A DNA stretch of 64,000 nt from Serinicoccus profundi (GTDB taxonomy: Bacteria; Actinomycetota; Actinomycetes; Actinomycetales; Dermatophilaceae). The notes beneath the pieces were generated by a model. It searched no databases. It had not been told where the DNA came from and worked only from the letters and a program-made list of their open reading frames with translations. The translations under genes were made by a program, and so were the position numbers. Location: assembly GCF_008001015.1 (NCBI RefSeq), contig NZ_CP042862.1, forward strand, positions 1,922,001-1,986,000, read 5' to 3'. Position 1 is the first letter of the stretch, and each line of letters starts with the position of its first letter. Shown here in pieces: positions 50,891 to 59,059 of this stretch.

Positions 50891-51297
50891 GACTGGGCTG
50901 CCTCCTTGACCTCGGCGAGATCCTGCTTCACGTTGTCCATCGTGCGCTCGGGCTTGGCCGGGGTGGCCTCATCGACCCGCTTCTTGCCCAGCAGCGACAC
51001 CACTGCCGCAGCGACGAACAGCAGTAGTGTCACGATCCCCGCCGCCGCCCACCCTGGCAGCACCAGAGCGAGGGCGAGGATCGCCGTGGTGATGAGGCTG
51101 GCGATGCCGAAGAACGCGAGCAGGCCACCGGCACCGAACATGCCGATCCCCACGCCTGCGGTCTTCGCCTTCACACTCAGCTCGGCCTGCGCCAGGCGCA
51201 TCTCGTCCCGGATCAGCGTGCTCGTCTGCTCGCTCATCCGGGCGATCAGCTCGCCCGTGCTCGCGTGCTCGGCGTCGGGCCTGAACCGCTCAGCCAC
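50887..51297 (-). CDS. Phage-holin-like (DUF1469/PhhA-type) membrane protein
   Basis: A 136-residue protein. STGELIARMSEQTSTLIRDEMRLAQAELSVKAK is the amphipathic start and two long membrane segments follow (about 55-110). Despite the domain name it is a chromosomal envelope protein, not a phage holin. The GTG at 51297 lies inside the end of the upstream gene (8-base overlap). Confidence 0.85.
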   Translation of the reverse strand: MAERFRPDAEHASTGELIARMSEQTSTLIRDEMRLAQAELSVKAKTAGVGIGMFGAGGLLAFFGIASLITTAILALALVLPGWAAAGIVTLLLFVAAAVVSLLGKKRVDEATPAKPERTMDNVKQDLAEVKEAAQS

Positions 51298-51580
51298 GAA
51301 CGTCCTCCGGGTCCTCGCCCGCGAGGCCGCGGTCCGGGCTGGCGGCCCACGGGTCGGTTCCGTCCGCGCCTGCACCGCTCTTGCCTTTCGACAACCGGCC
51401 CTTGGCCTGCTCCTGCACCTGGCCCGCTCGCTCCTGCACCTTGCCGGCCTGCTCCTGCACCTTGGGGTTGGACCACAGCTCCTGCGCCTTGGCGCGCAGC
51501 TGGTCATAGCGCTCCCGACCGGCCTTGGCGCCCAGGACGTACCCGGCCCCGAACGCGGCAGCCATCATGATCTTGCTCAT
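51290..51580 (-). CDS. YtxH-like small protein
   Basis: A 96-residue protein. A short membrane-like start (SKIMMAAAFGAGYVLGAKAGRERYDQ) precedes a helical, Gln/Lys-rich region with the repeat QEQAGKVQERAGQVQEQAKG and an acidic tail. YtxH-type proteins are linked to general stress. GGAG precedes the ATG at 51580. It is the first gene of the operon; a palindromic box lies about 107 bases upstream. Confidence 0.8.
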   Translation of the reverse strand: MSKIMMAAAFGAGYVLGAKAGRERYDQLRAKAQELWSNPKVQEQAGKVQERAGQVQEQAKGRLSKGKSGAGADGTDPWAASPDRGLAGEDPEDVRG

Positions 51581-51686
51581 CGCGGCTCACTCCTTCTTGT
51601 GTCAACGGATGCGTAGGCTCCCAGCACCTGTCCGGCGGGCCTCAACGAGGAGTACCAGCCGGGGCGTTGCTGAGATGCCTGCGCGC

Positions 51687-51701
51687 GATTACAGTGTAAA
51701 C
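51687..51701. promoter_or_regulatory. Island palindromic box, copy 3
   Basis: GATTACAGTGTAAAC (reverse: GTTTACACTGTAATC) is in the divergent region between the envelope operon (start 51580) and the DUF4235 gene (start 51812). Same pattern as the boxes at 43380-43394 and 48516-48530. Confidence 0.55.
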
Positions 51702-51811
51702 GTACGGTCCCCGACCCTAAGTGTGCAAGCTACTGGGCCAGCCCCTCGATGCCCTCGGTCGAGAGTCCGTGCCCCAGACCGACCCACACGGAGAGAACAC
51801 AGGTGAGCAGC

Positions 51812-52084
51812 ATGAGCGACAAGATCTGGAGCCTGGCGACGACCGGAGCCGCGATCGGCGGCGGTGTGATCGCCAAGAATGTGACCGAGGGCTTGTGGAA
51901 GTTCGTCACCGGTAGTAGTTCCCCCAGCAACCCTGAGGACCCTGAGGTCAACTGGGGCGAGGCCGTCGCCTTCGCGGTCGTCTCCGGAGCGATCGTGCAA
52001 CTGGTGAGGGTCATCATCAACCGCAAGTCCACCCAGGTCTACACCAAGCGCAAGGGACACCTGCCCGCATCGGTGGCCAGCTGA
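51812..52084 (+). CDS. DUF4235 family membrane protein
   Basis: A 90-residue actinobacterial protein with two hydrophobic segments (WSLATTGAAIGGGVIAKNV and EAVAFAVVSGAIVQLVRVI). Function unknown; it commonly accompanies DUF3618 and YtxH genes. GGTGAGCAG precedes the ATG at 51812. It is divergent from the envelope operon. Confidence 0.85.
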   Translation: MSDKIWSLATTGAAIGGGVIAKNVTEGLWKFVTGSSSPSNPEDPEVNWGEAVAFAVVSGAIVQLVRVIINRKSTQVYTKRKGHLPASVAS

Positions 52085-52156
52085 TCCGTCCGGCCGAGAC
52101 CGGCGCCGGTCCAGGTGCAACGCGTTATGAGAGGCTGGGGGCATGGGAAGCCCGTC

Positions 52157-52867
52157 ATGAATCCCCCCAGTGACAGCCCTCCGCGACGTCGTCTGGACCG
52201 CGAACGCATCGTAGAAGCGGCCCTCTCCAGCATCGAGGCCGATGGCGTGGAGCAGATGACCATGCGCAGTCTGGGCCGTGACCTCGGCGTGGAGGCGATG
52301 GCGCTGTACCGGTACGTCTCTGGCCGTGAAGACCTCCTGGAAGCTGTGGTGTCCCACCTCCTGGACGGACTCCTCCAGCGTGTGGAAGCAGCCGAGACCA
52401 GCAGCTGGCAGCAGTACCTGCAGCACGTGGCCCACGAAGTGCGAAGTGTCGCCATGGAGAACCCAGCCGCGTTCCCGCTCATCGTGTCCCGCCACCCTGC
52501 AACACCGTGGCTGCGGCCACCACTGCGTGACATCCAGATCGTCGAGCACCTCTTGGCCACGCTCGCCGCTCAAGGGTTCACCGACGACCAAGCCGTCGAC
52601 ACCTACAAAGCCTTCACCAGCTTTCTCGTCGGGTCATTGCTGCTCGAGGTCTCCACCCGCGTGGAGAACGTCAGCGCCGTCGAAGAACCGATGAACGAAG
52701 GAAGCGCCCAGATCCCCGAACAGGACACACCCGAATCGAACCTGGCTGAGACCGCCCCCCACGTACAACGCATGCGGGCACACCTCAGCCAAGACCACAG
52801 CGACGCCGAGTTCGAGATCGGTCTGGAAACCCTGCTCAACCGGATCGAAAGTACAGTCTCCCACTAG
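52157..52867 (+). CDS. TetR-family transcriptional regulator
   Basis: A 236-residue repressor. The HTH is LDRERIVEAALSSIEADGVEQMTMRSLGRDLGVEAMALYRYVSGREDLLEAV. The ligand domain resembles TetR_C of the Tet(R) class (VAHEVRSVAMENPAAFPLIVSRHP). It may regulate the divergent or downstream island genes, and no operator is obvious. The start is the ATG at 52157. Confidence 0.9.
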   Translation: MNPPSDSPPRRRLDRERIVEAALSSIEADGVEQMTMRSLGRDLGVEAMALYRYVSGREDLLEAVVSHLLDGLLQRVEAAETSSWQQYLQHVAHEVRSVAMENPAAFPLIVSRHPATPWLRPPLRDIQIVEHLLATLAAQGFTDDQAVDTYKAFTSFLVGSLLLEVSTRVENVSAVEEPMNEGSAQIPEQDTPESNLAETAPHVQRMRAHLSQDHSDAEFEIGLETLLNRIESTVSH

Positions 52868-53106
52868 CAAGCTTGCCTACTCGCGCAAGAATTCATGAGA
52901 CCTCTGAAGTGGGAGTCCAGCCCTGCGCGGTGAGCGCGAGGCAGTGCACGCGCTGCATAGTCAGGGCAGAGTTCAGGGAGGCGTGGTCGGAAACCGAACC
53001 CGTCTCCTTGAAGCAGAGAGATGCGCTCACTACAGCCCGATTCGTTATGACGGTGCTTCGATGGACTTTCCGAAGCACCAGCAAGCGGTACCTGCGGGCG
53101 GAGTGA

Positions 53107-53760
53107 TCAGACCTCGGTACTTCTGAGTCGAATCGTTGCGTAGGCGAACTCAACGAGGTACGTGTTGAGGTTCTTGACAGCTTCCTCGGCGGACTCAACG
53201 TCCTTCCTGAGGATCGCGGTCAAGATTGCACGGTGCAGACGGGCGCCGGCGTGGATCTCAACTTCTATGTCTTGGACGTGGGCGAACCAGAAGCGCCTGG
53301 AGAGCCCTTGCAAGGGTGCGATCGCATCCGCCAGGTAGTCGTTGTGAGCCGCGCGCACTATCAGGCCGTGGGTGTCCCGCACGGTCCCGGCGTACTCGTC
53401 CATGGTGAAGTTGTTGCGGTCGAGCTTGGAGGCCATCTGCTCCATGGGGCGGCGATCCGATTCGGTTGCGCGTTCGCAGGCGAGGCGCACCGCCAGCTCT
53501 TCCAGGCTGAGCCGTAGCTCGAGCAGACGAAGTTGTTCCTCGACCGACGTGGCCGGGATTAGCACACCCCGGTTGGGGTAGATGTGGACCATGCGGTGCC
53601 GTGCCAGCCGCTGCAGAGCCTCTCGGATAGGGGTGCGGCCCAGGCCGGTGAGCTCGGTGAGCTGCGCCTCGGACACGAGGGAGCCGGGCTCAAGTCGCTG
53701 GAAGACGATCAGCTCTTCCAGGGCACTGTAGGCCTCTTCTGCTTTGGCGCCGCTGCCCAT
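53107..53760 (-). CDS. GntR-family regulator (FadR/FCD subgroup)
   Basis: A 217-residue regulator. The winged helix EEAYSALEELIVFQRLEPGSLVSEAQLTELTGLGRTPIREALQRLARHRMVHIYPNRG is followed by the helical FCD ligand domain with metal-binding His/Asp (TVRDTHGLIVRAAHN). GAGGAG precedes the ATG at 53760. It is divergent from the flavin-reductase and MFS genes, which it probably controls in response to their substrate. Confidence 0.9.
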   Translation of the reverse strand: MGSGAKAEEAYSALEELIVFQRLEPGSLVSEAQLTELTGLGRTPIREALQRLARHRMVHIYPNRGVLIPATSVEEQLRLLELRLSLEELAVRLACERATESDRRPMEQMASKLDRNNFTMDEYAGTVRDTHGLIVRAAHNDYLADAIAPLQGLSRRFWFAHVQDIEVEIHAGARLHRAILTAILRKDVESAEEAVKNLNTYLVEFAYATIRLRSTEV

Positions 53761-53843
53761 CTGACTCCTCTCGCCTCGTGCCGCAGTGTAGGACGGCAGG
53801 ACATCGAATCTGCAACGACCTCTTACCAAGCAGCCAATATGTT

Positions 53844-53854
53844 GGTTGTATACC
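53844..53854. promoter_or_regulatory. Candidate GntR operator
   Basis: GGTTGTATACC is a small palindrome-like sequence in the divergent promoter between the GntR gene and the flavin-reductase gene. FadR-type regulators often bind short sites of this form. Confidence 0.35.
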
Positions 53855-53901
53855 GGTCATCCTACGGGGCGATGCCCCGTCCACAACCGGCTGGAGAGAC
53901 G

Positions 53902-54558
53902 ATGAAGTACGACCCCACCCGCGAGAAGAGCCCCCTGCCCTACTCCCCGTTCAAGAGCTGCACGGTCCCGCGTCCGATCGGCTGGCTCTCGACGATCAGC
54001 AGCGACGGCGCCGAGAACCTCGCGCCCTACAGCCAGTGGCAGAACCTCACGTTCGACCCCCCAATGGTGATGTTCTCAGCGAACCAGTACCCCGACGGCC
54101 GCCGCAAGGACACTGTTGTCAACGCCGAGGAGACCGGCTGGTTCGTCTGGAACATGGCCACGTGGGACCTGCGGGAGGCGGTGAACATCAGCGCGATGGC
54201 ACTGCCGGCCGGTGAGAGTGAGTTCGAGCGCGCCGGGGTCCGGCGGGCCAACGCCGACCTGGCCCCCGCACCGATGGTCGCCGACAGCCCCTGCCACTTC
54301 GAGGTCCGCTACCTCTCCACGCACCGCCTTCCGGGCAACTCACCTGTCGGTTCCATCGACATCGTCTTCGGTCGGGTCGAGCGCATCCACGTCAAGGACG
54401 AGGTCGTCACACCTGAGGGCAAGCTCGACATCCCGCGCATCAGGCCGCTGGCGCGACTGGGCTACTAACACTACACGACCGTGACCGAAACTTTCGAGAT
54501 GCGCGTCCCCGGAGCCGACGAGGCCGCCGGCATGGGCCTCGAGGGCGCCCCGGCCTGA
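53902..54558 (+). pseudogene. Flavin-reductase-like protein with premature stop
   Basis: FMN-binding split-barrel protein of the flavin reductase family. CTVPRPIGWLSTISSDGAENLAPYSQWQNLTFDPPMVMFS is the FMN-binding start. The reading frame from the ATG at 53902 ends at a TAA at 54466-54468 after RPLARLGY (188 residues). Downstream in the same frame HYTTVTETFEMRVPG continues the usual family C-terminus to a TGA at 54556-54558. One base change has probably shortened the protein by about 30 residues. It is followed by an MFS transporter, a pair typical of aromatic or organic acid use. Confidence 0.8.
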
Positions 54559-54587
54559 ACGTCCCCACACACCGAACAGGAACTGAC

Positions 54588-55907
54588 ATGACCACCAATC
54601 CCGACAGCGCCGTCGGTACCGGCACCACCCTGGTCGACACCCAGGGGCACCGGGCCCGCGACCTCATCGCCGTCAACGCCGGCAACACCCTCGAGTGGTA
54701 CGACTGGACGATCTACACCATCTTCGCCCCCTACTTCGCCAGCCAGTTCTTCCGCTCTGACGACTCCGTATCCGCACTACTCGCGACTCTCGCGGTCTTC
54801 GCGGTCGGATTCATCACCCGCCCCCTGGGTGGATGGCTCTTCGGCAGGTACGCCGACCGGCGCGGCCGCAAGACCGCACTCACCCTGGCCATGGCCATCG
54901 TAGCCATCGGCAGCCTGGTGATCGCCGTAGCACCGACCTACGGCGCAGTCGGCGTGCTGGCCTCGGTCATCCTGCTCCTCGCCCGCCTCGTACAAGGCCT
55001 CGCGCACGGAGGCGAGATGGGCACGGCCGTCACCTACCTCGTCGAACGCGCCCCGGCAGGCCGACGCGCACTGTGGGGCAGCTCCTCATGGGTCAGCGTG
55101 ATCCTCGGCACCATCCTGGCCACCCTCACCGGCCTGGCAGTGACGAGCCTGCTCACCGAGGCACAGATCGAGTCCTGGGGATGGCGATTCGCGTTCGGCC
55201 TCGGCGGCATCCTCGGTCTCTACGCCCTGTGGCTGCGCCGCCAGATCCAGGAGACCGCCAAGGTCGAGACGGACGCTGCCCCCGCAGCCGGTCCCCGCAA
55301 GCCGCTCTCGGAGCGGCTCCGCCCGCACCTGTCCGGTGTAGCCATCGTGATGGGCCTGTCCGCAGGCGGATCCATCATGTTCTACACCTGGCTGATCTTC
55401 GCTCCGACCTACGCCCAGGTTGCCCGCGGTCAGGACCCCGACAGTGCCCTGGCCGCCGCCCTCCTGGCTCAGGTCGTCTTCCTCGTTGCGCTACCACTCA
55501 TGGGCCTGCTGGGCGACCGAGTGGGCCGCCGGCCCATGATCATCGCCTTCGGAGTCGGGTTCCTGGCCCTGTCGTTCCCGCTCAACCGCATGATCGACGG
55601 CAGCTTCGGCGGACTCTTCCTCGCCATGACCATCGCACTGCTGCTGCTCGCATGCCTCTTCGCAGTCAACGGAGCCGTGTGGGCCGAGGTGTTCCCCACC
55701 GCAGTCCGCGCCGCCGGCGTCGCAGCGCCGCTCTCCCTGGCCACGGCCATCTTCGGCGGCACCGCGCCCTACCTGAACACCTGGTTCGCCAGCAACGACC
55801 TTCAGGACGTCTTCATCTGGTACCTCATGGCCGTCACCGCCATCACCCTGCTCACCGGTCTCCTGGCCCCGGAAACCCGCCACTGGAAACTGGACCGGGC
55901 CACCTGA
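54588..55907 (+). CDS. MFS transporter, metabolite:H+ symporter (MHS) family
   Basis: A 439-residue permease with 12 predicted membrane segments. Signatures are NTLEWYDWTIYTIFAPYFASQFF and RPLGGWLFGRYADRRGRKTAL, and VFPTAVRAAGVAAPLSLATAIFGGTAPYL lies near the end. The family includes shikimate, ketoglutarate and citrate importers. GAACAGGAAC precedes the ATG. With the adjacent flavin reductase and GntR regulator it forms an uptake/degradation module whose substrate is not identifiable. Confidence 0.9.
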   Translation: MTTNPDSAVGTGTTLVDTQGHRARDLIAVNAGNTLEWYDWTIYTIFAPYFASQFFRSDDSVSALLATLAVFAVGFITRPLGGWLFGRYADRRGRKTALTLAMAIVAIGSLVIAVAPTYGAVGVLASVILLLARLVQGLAHGGEMGTAVTYLVERAPAGRRALWGSSSWVSVILGTILATLTGLAVTSLLTEAQIESWGWRFAFGLGGILGLYALWLRRQIQETAKVETDAAPAAGPRKPLSERLRPHLSGVAIVMGLSAGGSIMFYTWLIFAPTYAQVARGQDPDSALAAALLAQVVFLVALPLMGLLGDRVGRRPMIIAFGVGFLALSFPLNRMIDGSFGGLFLAMTIALLLLACLFAVNGAVWAEVFPTAVRAAGVAAPLSLATAIFGGTAPYLNTWFASNDLQDVFIWYLMAVTAITLLTGLLAPETRHWKLDRAT

Positions 55908-56158
55908 ACGAGAATTCAGCCACTCCGATTGGGGCCGCCATCACCGAGAGGAAGATGGCGGCCCTAATCGATGCGCCAAGACGACCCAGGGCCGCTATGC
56001 GAGGACAGCGTCAGTAGCGTGCCGTATGTGACTACTCAGCCCCAGCTTCTCTTGGCCGATCCAGGCGTCAACGGTGCTAACGTCGCGCACGATAGGAACT
56101 ACAAACATCCGGTGCCGCCGAGTCTGGCGACAGCGGGGAGGAACACCTGGTGGTTGAA
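55908..56158. other. Region without intact gene before vapBC remnant
   Basis: No family-like reading frame is seen on either strand. The composition is AT-richer than the core. It probably holds decayed pieces of former genes between the MFS gene and the toxin-antitoxin remnant. Confidence 0.4.
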
Positions 56159-56325
56159 GCGCCCGAGGCCCCGCAGGTATCCCAGATCTGCATGACCTGG
56201 CAGCCGCCTTCAGCCGGGCCGGCAGGGAAAGCTCCACGAGCCGCGGCCGTCTCGAAGTCACCGACGGCACCGTCATAGACCCGTGACCTGCTTCCTCATT
56301 GACACCACCGTGCTCAGCGAGGCGC
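56159..56325 (+). pseudogene. Remnant of a VapBC toxin-antitoxin operon
   Basis: The first part reads LAAAFSRAGRESSTSRGRLEVTDGTVIDP and stops at 56284-56286, resembling an antitoxin C-terminus. A GTG at 56283 overlaps that stop and opens VTCFLIDTTVLSEA, the start of a PIN-domain VapC toxin with its first catalytic Asp. The PIN sequence breaks off about ten residues later. Both genes are incomplete, so the system is not functional. Confidence 0.55.
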
Positions 56326-56362
56326 AAGGGGGAGTCACCGCCGCTTCCGCGCGTCGCGGAGG

Positions 56363-56746
56363 TCAGGGCGAGAGCAAGTCTTGGACCTGTTGCATCACGA
56401 AGTCCTCGAGCACCGTCTCGCCACCGACCAACCGGACTGCGGCGGGGTCGAGCGCGACCAGGGCGTCCTCAGTGACACCCATCAGTCCGAATCTGCGGGA
56501 CAGCTGGACAGGTGCCCCCCCGGCGGCTGCCAGTGCGGAGACCGTGAGGGCATCGGCGAAGTGCTCCCCGGAGGCCAGGTAGGCCATCGAGGCGCCGGTG
56601 GGGTAGTCGGCGAAAAGCCGGGACGTCGTCTCGTAGCGGGTGCTGCCGGAGACCCGGGTGACCGGGGCGATCCCGCCCAGCTCCCACTCCACGGACGCGC
56701 CGACGGAGCCCTCCCCGCCAACGACCGTAATGCTCTGGGGGTCGAG
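56363..56746 (-). pseudogene. Cell-wall-binding repeat 2 fragment fused to IS3 transposase
   Basis: The frame entering from the IS3 element continues as QSITVVGGEGSVGAS, RVSGSTRYETTSRLFADY and GEHFADALTVSALAAAGGAPVQLS to AVRLVGGETVLEDF. These are cell-wall-binding repeat 2 (CWB2) units of secreted actinobacterial and clostridial surface proteins. The N-terminal part of that protein, including any signal peptide, is missing. The fused ORF (57424 to 56363) has no normal start. It arose when the IS inserted and is a decayed surface-protein gene. Confidence 0.8.
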
Positions 56747-56749
56747 TGT

Positions 56750-57456
56750 CGCGTACCGGGTTTGGTGGAGGCTCTGAACTGACGCGTCGGCGGTGGCCGG
56801 TGCGGGGTTGTGATGGTAGTAGATGTTCTCGAACTCGACTGGTGGGAGGAGTCCGATCTGTCCGTGGAGGCGTCGGTGGTTGAACCAGTCGATGTACTCC
56901 GCGACCGCGATCTCAAGGTCGTCGATGTTCTTCCATGGGCCTTTGTTGCGGACCAGCTCGGCCTTGAACAGCGAGTTGAAGGCCTCGGCCAACGCATTGT
57001 CGTAGGAATCGCCTGTCGAACCGACCGAGGCGACAGCGCCAGCTTCAGCCAGACGCTGGGTGTATCGCACGGCGAGATACTGAACGCCTTTATCCGAATG
57101 TGCGATGACTCCGGTGGTGTCCTGGCCAGCGTGCTCGCGGGTCCACAGCCCCATCTCCAGGGCGTCCAACGCCAGGTCCGTACGCAGACTCTTGGACAGC
57201 TGCCAGCCGACCACCCGCCGGGAGTAGACATCGATGACGAACGCGGCGTAGACCCACCCGGCGAAGGTCCGGCAGTAGGTGATGTCAGCGACCCAGACCC
57301 GGTTCGGGGCCGGCGCACCGAAGTCGCGCTCCAGTAGGTCAGGGCGGGTCTCGGGACCGGCGCCTGGGACGGTGGTCCGCGGCCCCTTGGTGCGGGTGAT
57401 CCCGCGCAGCATGCATCGCGGCAAGGTGGCGTTGGCGGTCGTGACTCACAGATTGG
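56750..57456 (-). pseudogene. IS3-family OrfB, C-terminal portion
   Basis: DDE integrase core. GITRTKGPRTTVP leads to PNRVWVADITYCRTFAGWVYAAFVIDVYSRRVVGW, with the first Asp. VIAHSDKGVQYLAV carries the second Asp and DNALAEAFNSLFKAELV the Glu. YIDWFNHRRLHGQIGLLPPVEFE ends the domain. There is no stop inside the IS, so it reads into the cell-wall-binding fragment. Its N-terminal codons lie at 58686-58742 on the other side of the IS110 element. Confidence 0.85.
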
Positions 57457-57458
57457 CT

Positions 57459-57614
57459 GACCCACCTTCGAGGTGTCTTTGTCGAGATTCGTCCGATCGC
57501 CGCGCTGCCGACACCGATGGCTTGATCAGGAGCATGTCCCCTCGAGTGACCCATCACAGTCCTGCCTCACCGCCGGCAGCAGGTCCTGGCCGGACGAATT
57601 CTGGGAGGCACCAC
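57459..57614 (+). ncRNA. Candidate bridge RNA region of the IS110 element
   Basis: The 156-base non-coding left end precedes the recombinase gene, where IS110-group elements encode their bridge RNA. AGGAGCAT and TGACCCA, which flank the CT core at the element's own right and left ends, both recur inside it (57528-57535 and 57547-57553). I have not folded it, so RNA boundaries and guide loops are unproven. Confidence 0.45.
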
Positions 57615-58667
57615 ATGCTGTCCGATCTTGCTGACTACGTCATCGGAGTCGATCCCAATCGGGATCGCATCACCCTGGCCATCGTGGATGCGCGCAGCCA
57701 CGCCGTCCTGGCCACCACAACGCTCCCCACGACACCGCGCGGGTACCGCGAGTCGATCCAGTGGGCGGATCGTCACATCGACACCCGTACCCGAGTCTGG
57801 TCGATCGAAGGCGCTGGCAGCTACGGAGCAGGTCTGCTCAGCGCCCTCACCGACGCCGCGCAGATGGTGATCGAGTTCGACCACCCGCTCACGCCCGCCG
57901 CCAAGGACGGCGCCAAGTCCGACAGCCTGGACGCCGTTCGCGCCGCCCGTGAAGTCCTCGGACGTCAGTCCTGGAGCACCCCTCGGGCCCGCGAGGCACG
58001 GGAAGGACTGCGTGCGCTGATCGCAGCCCGGGACAGCGCCAAAGTCCCCCGCACGTCAGCCATCAACGTCCTGCGGGCGCTCATTCTGACCGCCCCCGCC
58101 GATCTGCGAGAGGAGTTACGACAGCTGACCTTCACCCGGCTGCTCGAGCGGTGCCGCCACCTAGGCCCCGACTCCACCACCGACCCCGAGATCTCCGCGA
58201 CGAAACGCGCCATCCGCTCTACGGCCCACCGGGTCACCGACCTCAGCAGCGAGATGGACGAACTCGAGGCCGCGATGCACGCCCTCGTCCTGCGGCTCAG
58301 TCCCGCACTCCTGCAGGAACCAGGCATCGGCACGCTGCTGGCCGCGCAGATCCTGATCTCCTGGTCACACCGGGGCAGCTGCCCCACCGAAGCAGCCTTC
58401 GCCCGCCTGGCCGGCGTCGCGCCACTCCCGGCGACCTCCGGTCAGAACCAGACCCGCCACCGCCTCAGCCGCGGAGGCGACCGACAACTCAACCGCGCCC
58501 TCCATCAAGCCGTCGTGATCCGCGCCAAGACCCACCCCGAGACACGCGCCTACATCGACCGCCGCGTCAGCGAGGGAAAGACCAAACGCGAAGCCATCCG
58601 CTGCGCCAAGCGCTACCTCGCCCGACACCTCTACCGCGTCCTGGAGGCCACCCCCAGCACCCCTTGA
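57615..58667 (+). CDS. IS110-family recombinase/transposase
   Basis: A 350-residue DEDD transposase. The N-terminal RuvC-like domain (YVIGVDPNRDRITLAIVDARSHAVL, then VWSIEGAGSYGAGL and AAKDGAKSDSLDAVRAARE) gives the acidic residues. The C-terminal Transposase_20 domain (LLQEPGIGTLLAAQILISWSH, then RLAGVAPLPATSGQNQTRHRLSRGGDRQLN) holds the catalytic Ser region. The ATG at 57615 has GGGAGG upstream. The frame is intact, so the element may still be active. Confidence 0.93.
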   Translation: MLSDLADYVIGVDPNRDRITLAIVDARSHAVLATTTLPTTPRGYRESIQWADRHIDTRTRVWSIEGAGSYGAGLLSALTDAAQMVIEFDHPLTPAAKDGAKSDSLDAVRAAREVLGRQSWSTPRAREAREGLRALIAARDSAKVPRTSAINVLRALILTAPADLREELRQLTFTRLLERCRHLGPDSTTDPEISATKRAIRSTAHRVTDLSSEMDELEAAMHALVLRLSPALLQEPGIGTLLAAQILISWSHRGSCPTEAAFARLAGVAPLPATSGQNQTRHRLSRGGDRQLNRALHQAVVIRAKTHPETRAYIDRRVSEGKTKREAIRCAKRYLARHLYRVLEATPSTP

Positions 58668-58739
58668 CAACCGATAGGAGCATCTCGACCCCGAACCTGT
58701 CGCGGTGCTCATCGATGTAGTCGACCAGCACCGTCGTGC

Positions 58740-59059
58740 TCACTTCAGCTTGCGGTCGAGCTCCGCCACGGCGAAAAAAGCCGACGCCGTGCGCAAGATC
58801 TCATTCGCTCGGCGTAGCTCTTTGACCTCACGTTCCAGCTCCGCGATCCGCCGCGCTTCCTCGGTCGTGACGCCCGGGCGGTGGCCCTGATCGATCTCGG
58901 CCTGGCAGACCCAATTGCGCAACGTCTCGGGGTTGATGCCCAGCTGCTCACCGACCCGGCGCAGCGCACCCGACCTCGTCGCTGGATCACGCCGCAGATC
59001 GACCGCCATCCGGATCGCTCGCCCCGAAGCTCCTCGGGGTACTTCCTCGGTGCTGCCAT
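58740..59059 (-). pseudogene. IS3-family OrfA, frameshifted
   Basis: Helix-turn-helix protein. It starts at 59059 as AAPRKYPEELR. After about 12 residues the frame slips and RAIRMAVDLRRDPATRSGALRRVGEQLGINPETLRNWVCQAEIDQGH continues in the other frame to ELDRKLK at the stop. The leucine-zipper-like ELEREVKELRRANEILR is intact. The indel makes this copy non-functional as read. Confidence 0.8.

Larger units (their letters stand above)
57457..58685 (+). mobile_element. IS110-family element with CT core at both junctions
   Basis: A 1.2 kb element with no terminal inverted repeats. CT stands at the left junction (57457-57458, after GATTGG) and at the right junction (58684-58685, before CGACCCC). 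Joining GATTGG-CT-CGACCCC restores, on the minus strand, the conserved OrfB start FGVEPIC. That proves the exact insertion point. A CT core and absence of repeats are typical of IS110 elements that integrate with a bridge RNA. Confidence 0.85.

Noticed and set aside
50887-51297. Prophage signal from a holin-like protein
   Set aside because: DUF1469 proteins are chromosomal envelope proteins; no other phage gene is present.
52868-53106. Small protein between the TetR and GntR genes
   Set aside because: Open frames exist on both strands but none has a ribosome site or family resemblance.
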